A stretch of 64,000 nt of DNA from Nocardia goodfellowii (GCF_017875645.1 NZ_JAGGMR010000001.1:6448001-6512000); one strand, 5' to 3'; positions 51,461 through 60,910 are shown, numbered from the stretch's first letter. Notes: a model not told the origin generated them from the letters alone. Numbers and translations are program-made.

Positions 51461-51510
51461 CGGCACCGGACGGCCCGCGGACCAGTGGACCAGCGGGCCG
51501 TCCGGTGCCG
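51461..51510. terminator. Perfect 18-bp hairpin downstream of the epoxide hydrolase gene
   Basis: CGGCACCGGACGGCCCGC (51461-51478) pairs exactly with 51493-51510 across a 14-base loop. It starts 5 bp beyond the hydrolase stop (minus strand) and should end that operon before the STAND ATPase gene. Confidence 0.82.
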
Positions 51511-51515
51511 CGGAA

Positions 51516-52331
51516 TCAGTGGCTGGACAGGAACTCGAGCAAGAGCTCGCCGACGCGATCCGGGGCCTCCAGTTGCAGCCAGTGGCCCACACCGTCGAGT
51601 CGTTCGTAACGCCACGGTCCGGTGACGTATTTCTCGGTGCCGAGCATCGCCCGCTCGGTGAGATAGGGGTCGTCGCTGCTCCACACGCCCAGCACCGGCG
51701 CGGTGATCGGCGGCAGGACGGGCGGATCTACCAGAAGTTGCGGCCCGGCACCGGTGCGATACAGCGCGAGACTCGCGCTGAGCGAACGAGGATCGCGTAA
51801 GCGTTCGACGACTTCGTCGAGGTCTGGATGACCGGCCAGCCAGTCCCGCGCGTTGGCGAAATCGTGCTCGGCCAACCAGCGTTCGGCGATGCCGTGAAAC
51901 TGGAAAAACAGGAAATACCAAGACTTTTCGCGCTGCGCCAGGCCCGCGTCCACGATCGCCGCCGGATTGCCGACCGAGAGGCTGGTGAGACTCGCCACCC
52001 GGTCGGGATGGTGTGCGGCGAACAGTTGGCCCAGCGAGGACCCCCAGTCGTGCCCGACCACATGGACCCGTGGCACGGCGAGTTCGTCCAGGATGCCGAT
52101 CAGATCCGCCAGGTATCGGTCGAGCTCGTACTGCTCGAGTTCGGCGGGCTTGTCCGACGCGCCGAAGCCGCGGAGGTCCGGGGCGATGGTGCGGTAGCCT
52201 GCCGCGCGCAGGACCGGCACCTGGTGCCGCCAGACCGCATGTGTGTCCGGAAAACCGTGCAGCAGAAGCACATCCGCTCCCGAGCCGCCGACCTGGACTT
52301 CGAGTTCGACGCCGTTGGTGCGTAGGCGCAT
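51516..52331 (-). CDS. Epoxide hydrolase-like alpha/beta hydrolase
   Basis: The 271-residue enzyme has the oxyanion loop LLLHGFPDTHAVWRHQVPVL, DLRGFGASDKPAELEQYELD, the nucleophile Asp in VVGHDWGSSLGQLFAAHHPD (an aspartate, as in epoxide hydrolases and haloalkane dehalogenases), the acid in LGVWSSDDPYLTERAM, and His in GVGHWLQLEAPDRV. HGFP and GHDWG are hallmarks of soluble epoxide hydrolases. It starts at the stop of the flavin monooxygenase gene (TGATG), so the enzymes are made together and may act in sequence: epoxidation or hydroxylation, then hydrolysis. Confidence 0.85.
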   Translation of the reverse strand: MRLRTNGVELEVQVGGSGADVLLLHGFPDTHAVWRHQVPVLRAAGYRTIAPDLRGFGASDKPAELEQYELDRYLADLIGILDELAVPRVHVVGHDWGSSLGQLFAAHHPDRVASLTSLSVGNPAAIVDAGLAQREKSWYFLFFQFHGIAERWLAEHDFANARDWLAGHPDLDEVVERLRDPRSLSASLALYRTGAGPQLLVDPPVLPPITAPVLGVWSSDDPYLTERAMLGTEKYVTGPWRYERLDGVGHWLQLEAPDRVGELLLEFLSSH

Positions 52332-53770
52332 CACTTCGCTCCGAGCACGGCGAGCAGCTCCGCACGCGACGGACCCGCCTCCGGGTAGCGGGCCGCGCCG
52401 GTGCCCAACTGGATGGCCCGGTCCAGCACACCCGGCCGCGCCAGCGCTTCGTCCGGACCGGTCAGCAGTGACCCGACATCGCCGAACGCACGCAGCACGT
52501 CCGGATCGGCCAGCTTCGCCACCTCCAGCGCCTGCCGCAACGCCCACTCCGGATCGTCGGTCTCGTAAGGGACACCCGCCATTTCGCCGTCGATCTGCGC
52601 GAGCCGGTGCAGATCCCAGGCCGCGGTCCCCTGATGAAGCGGACCCAGTGTGGTCTCGGTGACCTCGTCGAAACGCAACGCGAGCTTGTCCAGGTCCTCG
52701 ATACCTATCTCGCGCAACACATCCCGCAACAGCAGTCCATGGGTCATGCCCATGGTGATGCCCATCCCGAACGCGGGATTGGTTGTCGCCCAGGCATCTC
52801 CGATAGACAGCAACCCGGTCGCCACCGGACGGCCTTCGACTACCAGGCGCCGATGCCGGGCCTCCATCCCGGACATGGCGAGCACACCGGTGATCGGTTC
52901 CCCGTACGAAGCCCAGTGCGCCGTATCGGGATACCGCGCCATCGCCCGCTGCCACGCCTCCGGATCGCTCAGCGCGCGCAGGGCGCGGTCCCGGCCGGAG
53001 ACGAACACCGCCAGCGCCCAGGTACCCGCATCGCCGGGGACGGTGGTGATCGACAGGCTGTCGTGGTGGTAGAGCGGCCAGGTGGCCTGGGCCGGCATGG
53101 AGCCGTCGGCCGAGCGGAAATACCGGCTGTAGGCGAGGAACCCCGCCTCATGCTTGTGCAGCGCCGGGGCGGCGGCTCCCGCCGCGGCGAGCAGTGCGCC
53201 CACCGGGGAATTGCGGCCGAGCGCGTCGATGACCAGGTCCGCGGCGATCGTCTCGCCATGGGCCGTCGTCACCCCGGTAATCCGCGGCAGTCCGGCAGCG
53301 CCTTCGGTCATGAATCCCGTGACCGCAGTATCGCGTCGGATCGCGATTCCGCTGTGCGCGGCCACTTTTTCGAGCGCCGCCTCGATGACGGGGCGACGAG
53401 CGGCGAGCGTATCGAAGCGGTCGTCACCGTCGAGCCGGCCGCCGATGGCCGGCAGATCGAAAGCACCGTCGAGCATATTGTGTGACCGAGCACCTGACCT
53501 CCGCAGCTCGGCCACGGCCTCGGGCAGTTCCCGGGTGAGCAGCCGGTAGGCGCCCGGCATCAGGATGTGCGGGTGCCGGAACTGGTTGACCCCGGTCCGC
53601 CGCCACTGCTCCCACGCGTGCTCCGGCTCCCCGGCCGGTGCACCGTTGTCTCTGTCCAGCAGCGTGACTCGATGTCCGTCCCGGGCCAGTAGCAGTGCTG
53701 CGGTCAGTCCGGTGGGCCCGCCACCCAGAACTACTGCGTGTACTGGTCGGCCTGTTTCGGTGGTTCGCAT
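52331..53770 (-). CDS. FAD-dependent monooxygenase/oxidoreductase
   Basis: The 479-residue flavoprotein has the dinucleotide fold at the N-terminus (AVVLGGGPTGLTAALLLARD, then VTLLDRD), DLVIDALGRNSPVGALLAAA (the DG/DA motif region), and GLLSIGDAWATTNPAFGMGI (the second FAD-binding GD motif). The layout resembles the FAD_binding_3/tryptophan-halogenase-like and lycopene-cyclase-type oxidoreductases seen with nocardial epoxide hydrolases. The halogenase WxWxIP motif is not visible. It shares an operon with the epoxide hydrolase gene. The substrate is unknown. Confidence 0.82.
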   Translation of the reverse strand: MRTTETGRPVHAVVLGGGPTGLTAALLLARDGHRVTLLDRDNGAPAGEPEHAWEQWRRTGVNQFRHPHILMPGAYRLLTRELPEAVAELRRSGARSHNMLDGAFDLPAIGGRLDGDDRFDTLAARRPVIEAALEKVAAHSGIAIRRDTAVTGFMTEGAAGLPRITGVTTAHGETIAADLVIDALGRNSPVGALLAAAGAAAPALHKHEAGFLAYSRYFRSADGSMPAQATWPLYHHDSLSITTVPGDAGTWALAVFVSGRDRALRALSDPEAWQRAMARYPDTAHWASYGEPITGVLAMSGMEARHRRLVVEGRPVATGLLSIGDAWATTNPAFGMGITMGMTHGLLLRDVLREIGIEDLDKLALRFDEVTETTLGPLHQGTAAWDLHRLAQIDGEMAGVPYETDDPEWALRQALEVAKLADPDVLRAFGDVGSLLTGPDEALARPGVLDRAIQLGTGAARYPEAGPSRAELLAVLGAK

Positions 53771-53987
53771 GGGAATCCTTCCAACTGTTCGAAGCGGTCA
53801 GGAGCCACTGTCGACGCGGAAAGAGCTCATTAGCCAGACCAGAAACTGCTCACTTGCCGCCCGACAAACCGCCACGCCGCAGAGGGGATGGCTGGGAAGT
53901 GAGCGGAATCGTACGAGGTTTCGCTAGGCCACTAGACGTTTGCCGCAAGCAGAAGTCCAGCCCCGGTGACGCGGTCTCGAGGCATCT

Positions 53988-54293
53988 TCAGGAGAGCAGC
54001 GGCCGCATGAACGATCGTTCATAGCGGAGTACACACCCGCTCTCGTCCCGGATCCGGTCGGCTTCGATGAAGTCGGCGTCGACCCCGAACAGCGCCCGGT
54101 ACTGCTCATACGCCGCCAGACTGGAAAAACTGAACAAGGCCAAGGCCTTGTCGCTGGCACCTTCGCCGGGCAGGAAGTAGCCGTGGTGTGTCCCGCCGTG
54201 CCGGTTCACCAACTCGATCCAGCGCCGACCGAACCGTTCGAACGCCTCGATTTTCGTGGGATCTATTACATATTCGACGACACAGGTGATCAT
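53988..54293 (-). CDS. NIPSNAP-family protein
   Basis: The ~101-residue protein has the pattern ITCVVEYVIDPTKIEAFERF, WIELVNRHGGTHHGYFLPGE and ALFSFSSLAAYEQYRALFGV, a small ferredoxin-like dimeric barrel typical of bacterial NIPSNAP proteins. Their role is uncertain; some lie beside catabolic operons. A TTG at 54308 gives five more residues. It is probably a single gene, 217 bp upstream of the flavin monooxygenase gene on the same strand. Confidence 0.82.
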   Translation of the reverse strand: MITCVVEYVIDPTKIEAFERFGRRWIELVNRHGGTHHGYFLPGEGASDKALALFSFSSLAAYEQYRALFGVDADFIEADRIRDESGCVLRYERSFMRPLLS

Positions 54294-54728
54294 GGCCGAG
54301 CCTAACAACCGATGCGCTTGCTACCGGGTCACCCCGGGGTCGCCAAGCCGTATCGACGGGGCCACTGGGCACGGTCACCGGCTCTTTGTGGCGTCGCCGA
54401 GGTCGGCTGATGCGCAAAGGCTCCGACCGGCCGAACTCGCTCACGTGGGATTTCGGTGCGTCGGCCGGGTCACCGAGTGTTCTCGACCTGAGCGATACCG
54501 GCGTGGCAGGGCTGCCGCGTGCGACGGCGCGTGGCCGGACGCCTTCGATTCGACGTCGCCGCACGCCTGTCGGCTCCAGGCGAAGCGGTGATTGTACGCC
54601 GCGCGGCCGCCTGTCGCAGGGGGTTGGTCACGGCGGAGCGGGCTCGAACTTCATTAGCTGGATTAGCGCACACGTAGCCCCGGCCCCTTGGGTACTATTC
54701 TGCCGCAACCGATTTCAAGGGAGACTAC
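54294..54728. other. 435-bp intergenic region
   Basis: I see no supported gene. It separates divergent genes, so promoters are expected at both ends; AGGGAG before the GTG at 54729 is the P450 ribosome site. Confidence 0.4.
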
Positions 54729-55982
54729 GTGTATCCGCAGCATGCGCATCAGGATGCTACCTCCGGCTCACAGCCTGCGAGGGAGGGCACAGATCCGCGG
54801 ATCCCGATCTACGATGCCGAGTTCGCGGCCGACCCGCACGGGGCCTACCGGCGGATGCGCGACGAGTACGGGTCGCTGGTGCCGGTGGAGATATGGCCCG
54901 GTCTACCGGCAACCCTGGTGATCAACTACGCGACGGCGGTGCGCATTCTCGGCGACCCCGATCATTTTCCGGCCGATCCGAGTACCTGGCAGCGAACTGT
55001 GCCGTCGGGTTGCCCGATCATGCCGATGGTCGAGGCGCGGCCCAATGCGATCCGCACCAGCGGCGCGGCGCACGCGCGCTACCGCGCGGCGCTCAACGAT
55101 GCCCTCGCCGGGGTCGACCTGTACTCGGTGCGGGCCATGGTGGACCGTTCGGCAATCCCACTTGTCAATACATTCTGCGCGGACGGCAAAGTCGATGTGC
55201 TGAGCCAATACGCGCTGCCGCTGGTCTTCTCGGTCTTCTGCCAGACGCTGGGCTGCCCGCCCGACATCGGTGAGCGGGTCGCGGCCGCCTCGGCCGCGAT
55301 GTTCGACGGCGTGGACACGGCCACGGTCAACGCGCAGATGGGTGAGGCGCTGCTCGATCTGACGGCGCTGAAGCGGGCTCAGCCGGGCGACGACGTCACC
55401 ACCAGACTGGTCCAACATCCAACGGGCTTGACAGATGAGGAGATGGTGCATCAGCTGGTTCTGCTGTTCGCCGCGGGTGTCGAACCGCCGCTGAATCTGA
55501 TCGCCAACACTTTGCTGTTGATGATGACCGACAACCGGTTCACCTCGACGGTCAACGAGGCGCCGCAGACCACGCGCACCGCGATCGACGAGCGGTTGGC
55601 CACCGACCCGCCGATGGCGAACTACTGCATCACCTACCCGCGGCAACCGACGCTGATCGACGGCGAGTGGCTGCCGGCGCACCAGCCGGTGGTGATCAGC
55701 ATGGCCGCCTGCAATACCGATCCGCAGTTGTACACCGGCGCGTCCGCGGGCAACGACTGGAATCTGGCGTTCAGCTCCGGCGACCACGCGTGCCCCGATC
55801 ACGCTCGGCTGTACGGGATTCTGCTCGCGCAGGACGCCATCGACCAACTGCTCGATCTCCTGCCGGACATGAAACTGGCCGTCCGCCAGGAGGATCTGGT
55901 GTGGCGTCCGGGACCGTTCCACCGAGCGTTGACCGCATTGCCGGTGGTGTTCTCCCCCACCAGCACGTTTGCCACTCTGTAG
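54729..55982 (+). CDS. Second cytochrome P450 lacking the ExxR arginine (CYP157-like)
   Basis: This 417-residue protein is clearly a paralogue of the one at 26.7 kb, with the same length and blocks: AEFAADPHGAYRRMRDEYGS, LGDPDHFPADPSTWQRTVPS, WLPAHQPVVISMAACNTD and the haem region FSSGDHACPDHARLYGILLA (Cys about 355). At the K-helix the sequence reads AIDERLATDPPM, so the ExxR arginine is again replaced. The distal helix LVLLFAAGVEPPLNLIANTL lacks the usual A-G-x-D/E-T pattern; its I-helix is therefore also unusual. It starts with GTG after AGGGAG. No other conservon gene is adjacent. Haem binding is expected, while catalysis is uncertain. Confidence 0.82.
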   Translation: MYPQHAHQDATSGSQPAREGTDPRIPIYDAEFAADPHGAYRRMRDEYGSLVPVEIWPGLPATLVINYATAVRILGDPDHFPADPSTWQRTVPSGCPIMPMVEARPNAIRTSGAAHARYRAALNDALAGVDLYSVRAMVDRSAIPLVNTFCADGKVDVLSQYALPLVFSVFCQTLGCPPDIGERVAAASAAMFDGVDTATVNAQMGEALLDLTALKRAQPGDDVTTRLVQHPTGLTDEEMVHQLVLLFAAGVEPPLNLIANTLLLMMTDNRFTSTVNEAPQTTRTAIDERLATDPPMANYCITYPRQPTLIDGEWLPAHQPVVISMAACNTDPQLYTGASAGNDWNLAFSSGDHACPDHARLYGILLAQDAIDQLLDLLPDMKLAVRQEDLVWRPGPFHRALTALPVVFSPTSTFATL

Positions 55983-56480
55983 CTCTCCGCGGACCCACCG
56001 GGCCTGAATCTCCATTATGACGATTCCGGCCCGGTTCGGCGACCCCAACTGAGAGTGATCGCTCCAGGTTCACCATGGGACGATTTGTGCAACAATACAA
56101 TTCGTGACTTGGTCGATGGCGATTGGGCGGCAACTCCGTTGTCGCACGGTCTCGCGACCGCAATGTCGGCTCGGCAGCCTTGACACGCTGTTACACCGCC
56201 CGCCCGCGCGAACAGACCACCCGTCCCCGATCGGAGCCGATCGGGCCACTGGGGTTCGGCGAACAAGCGTCATGTTCTCGCGCAACGGTTTCGACCCGAG
56301 GGGCGTGGTGCGTCGAGCTCTTGACAGGTGATCGTCCCGGCCTCTTCTCTCGGTCCGCGCGACGTCCGCATGCTCATGCGGCCTCGGCGGGTGCTGATGC
56401 GTCGAATGCCGGCAGCGATGGCCTCGTTTGCCCAGCGGCGCCGTAGTACCGCTGGGGTCGTAAGTGAGTAGGAGGCAGTT
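55983..56480. other. 498-bp intergenic region
   Basis: I see no supported gene. Around 56085-56105 the sequence is AT-richer, with a small TTGT-GCA-ACAA palindrome. The AGGAGG ribosome site of the next gene is at the right end. Confidence 0.4.
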
Positions 56481-58247
56481 ATGGATAGGCGCGGGTACAC
56501 CGAAGGGACATCGCTGGCCGGGCTTCTCCGGCACGGCAGCCCGGATTTCCACCAGCGACTGCAACAGGTGCTGAGTAACCCGGACTACTTCGTCAACGAG
56601 CGGATGAGCCAGGCTCAACGGCGAGAAAATGCCTACGACCAGCTGCGATACCTCGTCAAGGAGATCGGCAGCACCCAGGCTGTCGCCACTGATCTGCCCA
56701 AGCTGTTCGCGGTCTTCGACTGGTCGGCGGTATTGGCGACAGATCTGATACCACTGATTTCGGGGCACTACAATCTGGCCTCCGGCAGTCTGGCCACGCT
56801 CACCGACTCCGATTCCGCCGCACCGTATCTGGAAGATCTGGACGACGCGTCCAGCATCGGCGTCATGCTGCTGACGGAGTACGGCTGTGGGTCGAACATC
56901 CAATTCATGCAGACCCAGGCGAGGTGGGACGGCGACGGATTCGTCATCGACACCCCGGCCCCACTGGCACGAAAGTTCATGCCCAGCGTAGGGATTCCGG
57001 TCTCGCGGGTCTGTGTCGTCGGGGCCCGATACATCGATTCCGCGGGCGTCGATCAAGGTGTGCACCTGTTCGCGGCGCGACTACGTGGTCCAGACGGAGC
57101 ACCCGCGCCCGGCGTGACGATCACCCAGCTCGACCATCAGCCGTTGGTCATCATGGACAACTCGGTCATCAGTTTCGACAATCTCCGCGTCGAGCGCAGC
57201 GCCTGGCTCAGCAATGACCTGGCCACCATCGACGACAAGGGTGTGCTGACCTGGCACGACGAGAGCAGCCGCAAGCGCGGCTTCGCCTCGGCGATCAGCC
57301 AGCTCACCGTGGGACGGTTGGCGCTCTCGTCGTGCCTGAACGCCACCGCACGCGCCTCGCTCTACATCGCGCTGCGCTACGCCGCCAAGCGGGCGGTGCC
57401 GCTGACACCCACCGATACACCGCGCATGCTCGATCTCCCGCATGTTCGCGACACCCTGCTCACCGATCTGGCCGGGACCATCGCGCGAACCATCTACGGA
57501 AACGCGATCAAGACCTCGCTGGCCGTCAGCGATCTCACCGATCGCGACACCGTCGTCTCGGTGATGCTGGCCAAGCACTTCATCCAACCGCACGCGCTGG
57601 CGACGGTGACGAACGCTCGCCTGAAGATGGCCGCCCAGGGCATGTTCAGCGCCAACCGGGTCGCCGACTACCTCGGCGTCTGCCACGCGGCCATCACCGG
57701 CGAGGGCGATTGCCACGTGCTCGGTTCCGTCGCGGGCCGCGTGCTGGCCAAGCACCTGGCCGGTAAACCCGTGCCGGAACCCGGATTACACGACCCGCTG
57801 GACCCCGCCGACCGCTTGGGCCTGCTCAACGCGCGCACCCTGACGATCGTGCAAGAGGCACAGCAGTACCTGGCCTCACCGGATCTCGCCGACCGGTTGG
57901 CGATCATTCCGGACGCGCTCAGTCTCGCCGAGGCCTACTGCGCGGAGGAGGCGCTGCAACTGCTGCACCAGCACGCCGACCATGCCGAGATCGCGGCCGT
58001 GCGAGACGTTTTCGCACTGCACTATCTCAACCAGCATGCCGCCTGGTACCTCACCCACGGCATGCTCGACATCGACGGCGCCCGCTCGATCGCCGAGCAG
58101 CTCCGCCATGCCATAGCGTCCCTCGCCGATCACCTGCCCAGCCTGCTGGACGCTTTCGAGTTCGACGACGAAATCCTCGGCGCACCAGTACTTTCCATGG
58201 ATCTACCGGCAGCGTGGGCGGAGCGCTGCACTTCCACGGCAGACTGA
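56481..58247 (+). CDS. Acyl-CoA oxidase/dehydrogenase family flavoenzyme
   Basis: The 588-residue protein has the acyl-CoA oxidase layout: an N-terminal helical domain, a middle beta-domain (SIGVMLLTEYGCGSNIQFMQ, FVIDTPAPLARKFMPSVGIP, FAARLRGPDGAPAPGVTITQ), then helical domains (AISQLTVGRLALSSCLNATA, RLKMAAQGMFSANRVADYLG, HAAITGEGDCHVLGSVAGRV). GEGD corresponds to the catalytic-glutamate area of acyl-CoA oxidases. It is longer than simple dehydrogenases (~390) and matches ACOX-like length. It oxidises an acyl-CoA to its 2-enoyl form. The ATG at 56481 has a strong AGGAGG site. It is followed by a hairpin at 58261. Confidence 0.82.
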   Translation: MDRRGYTEGTSLAGLLRHGSPDFHQRLQQVLSNPDYFVNERMSQAQRRENAYDQLRYLVKEIGSTQAVATDLPKLFAVFDWSAVLATDLIPLISGHYNLASGSLATLTDSDSAAPYLEDLDDASSIGVMLLTEYGCGSNIQFMQTQARWDGDGFVIDTPAPLARKFMPSVGIPVSRVCVVGARYIDSAGVDQGVHLFAARLRGPDGAPAPGVTITQLDHQPLVIMDNSVISFDNLRVERSAWLSNDLATIDDKGVLTWHDESSRKRGFASAISQLTVGRLALSSCLNATARASLYIALRYAAKRAVPLTPTDTPRMLDLPHVRDTLLTDLAGTIARTIYGNAIKTSLAVSDLTDRDTVVSVMLAKHFIQPHALATVTNARLKMAAQGMFSANRVADYLGVCHAAITGEGDCHVLGSVAGRVLAKHLAGKPVPEPGLHDPLDPADRLGLLNARTLTIVQEAQQYLASPDLADRLAIIPDALSLAEAYCAEEALQLLHQHADHAEIAAVRDVFALHYLNQHAAWYLTHGMLDIDGARSIAEQLRHAIASLADHLPSLLDAFEFDDEILGAPVLSMDLPAAWAERCTSTAD

Positions 58248-58260
58248 CCCGATCCGAACA

Positions 58261-58294
58261 GGCACCGGGCGGGCGTTCACGTCCGTCCGGTGCC
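58261..58294. terminator. Hairpin between converging genes
   Basis: GGCACCGG and CCGGTGCC are exact complements flanking an imperfect inner stem (GGG/CC) and a short loop. The element lies 14 bp after the acyl-CoA oxidase stop and about 100 bp beyond the stop of the convergent GH1 gene. Confidence 0.65.
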
Positions 58295-58395
58295 CGACTC
58301 GGCGGGCACGCCCGCTGCCTCCGATCGCCATCGAAGTGGCCGCACCACTCGCCCGGCCGATCAGGTGCAGCGCGGAAGCATCGTCTGGGTTCCGG

Positions 58396-59745
58396 TCAGG
58401 GAGCCCCGACCGGCGTCAGGCAGCTGGCGGGCGGGTCGACCAGGATGCAGAGGGCTGGGCTGCGGGTGGGGCGGTAGTCGGCGGGGACGCCGCCGTCGTG
58501 GACGAGCCGGGTGTAGGCGGCGACCGCGTCGGTGGGGCGGCGCACGAGGGCGGGGTCGGTGCGTACGTCGACGGTGTAGAGACCGAAACGGGGTGTGTAG
58601 CTGCCCCATTCGTAGTTGTCGGTGATGCTCCAGTAGTTGTAGCCCATGACATTCATGCCGTCCGCCTTGGCGCGCTGGATCCAATAGACGGTGTCGCGCA
58701 GGTGATCGCCGCGTGCGTAGCCGTCGGCGCGGGGGCGGCCGTTTTCGGTGGGCATCCCGTTCTCGACGATATAGAGGGGTTTGCCCGGGAAGCGACGTGA
58801 ATAGTGTTGCAGCGCGTAGTAGATGCCCTCCGTGCGCAAAGGCAGATCCCAGATGTTCTGGCCGGGCAGGTTCGGCAGCGCGGATCCCAGGGCTCTGGTG
58901 ATCGATCCGAGCAGCGACCGCGCCGGGTCGTAGCCGAAGTAGTAGTCGATGCCGACATAGTCGAGCCGGTTGCCGACGCGGTCGAGGAAGCCACCGTTGA
59001 CCTCCGCCTCCGCGCCCGCGACATAGCCGACGTTGCTGGTCACCTGCGCGCCGGGCTGGACCTGGTGGATGTAGTCGTAGATAGCGTTGTGCGCCTGAGC
59101 GATTCGATCTTGCATCTCGCCCGCGTCGGCGGCTCCCCTGCGGACCTCGTGCGAAATGTACGCGGCGGGCTCGTTCACCGCGACCCACAGCGGCGTGCGG
59201 GCAGCATAACGATCGACCACCGCCCGCATATTGGTCAGCCAATCCTCGACCATGCCGGGATTGCGCCAGCCGCCGCGATCCACCGCCCAACCCGGATAGA
59301 CCCAATGGTCGAGGGTGATCATCGGACGCATCCCCGCCGCAACGATTTTCGCGATGACCGCATCGTAGAAACGGAATGCCTGCTCGTCCCAGACCCCCGG
59401 CGCCGGCTGCACCCGCGCCCACTCGATCCCGATCCGGAAAACCTGTACGCCCAGCGCCGCCGCCGAGTCCACGTCCGACGCGTAGCGGCCGTAGAAGTCG
59501 ACCGAATCGCCGAGCGGGTCATAGTCGGGATGCGACGGAATGTACCGGGTCCAATTGCTGTCGGGCGCATGGCCTTCGGACTGGAAGCCCGAGGCGGCGA
59601 CGCCCCAGAGGAATCCCGGATCCACCGGCGCGATGGCAGCGGCCGTCCGAATCGGGGGCGCCGCCTGAGCGTGTGTACACAGCAGCAGGGCCGACGCGGC
59701 GGCGGCGAGTACAGCGAGGACATGCCTACGTAACTGGAATCGCAT
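58396..59745 (-). CDS. Secreted glycoside hydrolase family 1 enzyme
   Basis: The 449-residue protein has a signal peptide (HVLAVLAAAASALLLCTHAQ, cleavage near AQA-APP). The GH1 barrel has the acid/base glutamate in WVAVNEPAAYISHEV and the nucleophile in LYIVENGMPTENGRP, plus FLWGVAASGFQSEGHAPDSN at the start of the barrel and NYWSITDNYEWGSYTPRFGL near its end. It should hydrolyse beta-linked glycosides outside the cell. The tail after FGLYTVD is somewhat longer than usual and includes two cysteines. GAGGTG lies right before the ATG. It is a single gene. Confidence 0.9.
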   Translation of the reverse strand: MRFQLRRHVLAVLAAAASALLLCTHAQAAPPIRTAAAIAPVDPGFLWGVAASGFQSEGHAPDSNWTRYIPSHPDYDPLGDSVDFYGRYASDVDSAAALGVQVFRIGIEWARVQPAPGVWDEQAFRFYDAVIAKIVAAGMRPMITLDHWVYPGWAVDRGGWRNPGMVEDWLTNMRAVVDRYAARTPLWVAVNEPAAYISHEVRRGAADAGEMQDRIAQAHNAIYDYIHQVQPGAQVTSNVGYVAGAEAEVNGGFLDRVGNRLDYVGIDYYFGYDPARSLLGSITRALGSALPNLPGQNIWDLPLRTEGIYYALQHYSRRFPGKPLYIVENGMPTENGRPRADGYARGDHLRDTVYWIQRAKADGMNVMGYNYWSITDNYEWGSYTPRFGLYTVDVRTDPALVRRPTDAVAAYTRLVHDGGVPADYRPTRSPALCILVDPPASCLTPVGAP

Positions 59746-59974
59746 CACCTCAGGGTAACCACGGCGTGCGGTGGGCGTGCCGTTTGCGTGATAGCCCGCC
59801 CGTCGTTCCGCGAGGTCGTCTACACTGCGCATTTCGCAGGGCCACAGGCGGTTTCGAACCGGCACCTGCTACTCTGCGGCCGCGGGCACCTGGAATCCGA
59901 ACCGCTGTCGATCAGGCAGATCGCCGGCGCGTTCGAGAGCCGCGCCAGACGCATCGCACCCAGGCGGCGGCGGG

Positions 59975-60910
59975 TCACGACCCCCGGAACGCGCGCCGGT
60001 AGGCACCCGGCGTCGTACCGACGTGGGCGCGAAAACGGCGGCGCAGGTTGACCGCCGAGGTGAGTCCCACCCGGGCCGCGATGGCGTCCACCGGCAGGTC
60101 GGTCTCCTCCAGCAGCAGGCGCGCCTCGGCGATCCGGCGGGACAGCAGCCACGCGCCGGGGCTGAGGCCGAGTTGCTCGGTGAAGCGCCGCGCCAGCGTG
60201 CGGGGCGAGACGTTGAGGTGCGCGGCCAGATCGCGCACCGTCAGCGGGGTCGCCAGGCGCGCGCCCGCCCACTCGAGCAGACCGTCCAGCGCGTCGGTGG
60301 GTGGCGCGGGTGGCGCGTATTGGATCTGGCCGCCCTCGCGGTGCGGCGGCATCACCATGTGCCGCGCGAGCAGCGCGGCGTGGGCGGCTCCGTGGTCACG
60401 GCGGACCAGATGCAGGCACAGGTCGATCCCCGCGCCCGCTCCGGCACTCGTGGCGACGTCGCCGTGGTCGACGTAGAGCACGTCCGGCTCCACGCGCACC
60501 TCGGGGAACTCGCGCGCCAGTTGCGCGGCCCGCGCCCAATGCGTTGCCGCCGAGCGCCCGTCCAGCAGGCCCGTGCGGGCCAGCGCGAAGACTCCGGAGC
60601 AGATGGTGACCAGTCGCGCCCCGCGAGCGTGTGCCTCCAGCAGCGCCTGGCGCACGCGATCGGACAGCGGCGCCTCCACCGGTGTCCAGCCCGGGATGAG
60701 CACGGTGTCCGCGTGCGTCAGCGCGGCGAGGTCCCGCGACACCGACATCGCGTAGCCCGATGTCGTCGCCACCGGGCCGGGGGTTTCGGTGCACACCGAG
60801 AAGTCGTAGTACTGCGGCACACCGTCGCGCTGGGTGCCGAATACCTCTGCGGCGCAGCCGAGCTCGAAGGTCGACTGCACCGGCCGGACCAGAGCCACAA
60901 CACGGTGCAT
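59975..60910 (-). CDS. GlxA-type AraC regulator with DJ-1/PfpI domain
   Basis: This is a 311-residue protein. Residues 1-165 form a DJ-1/PfpI (class I glutamine amidotransferase-like) domain: VALVRPVQSTFELGCAAEVF and ARLVTICSGVFALARTGLLD, with Cys in the nucleophile-elbow position. Residues ~210-311 are an AraC HTH pair: LTVRDLAAHLNVSPRTLARR and LPVDAIAARVGLTSAVNLRR. The GlxA family controls catabolic and detoxification genes. The ATG at 60910 is used. It is divergent from the cupin gene with 63 bp between, so the cupin gene is the probable target. The 229 bp after its end (59746-59974) hold nothing recognisable. Confidence 0.9.
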   Translation of the reverse strand: MHRVVALVRPVQSTFELGCAAEVFGTQRDGVPQYYDFSVCTETPGPVATTSGYAMSVSRDLAALTHADTVLIPGWTPVEAPLSDRVRQALLEAHARGARLVTICSGVFALARTGLLDGRSAATHWARAAQLAREFPEVRVEPDVLYVDHGDVATSAGAGAGIDLCLHLVRRDHGAAHAALLARHMVMPPHREGGQIQYAPPAPPTDALDGLLEWAGARLATPLTVRDLAAHLNVSPRTLARRFTEQLGLSPGAWLLSRRIAEARLLLEETDLPVDAIAARVGLTSAVNLRRRFRAHVGTTPGAYRRAFRGS

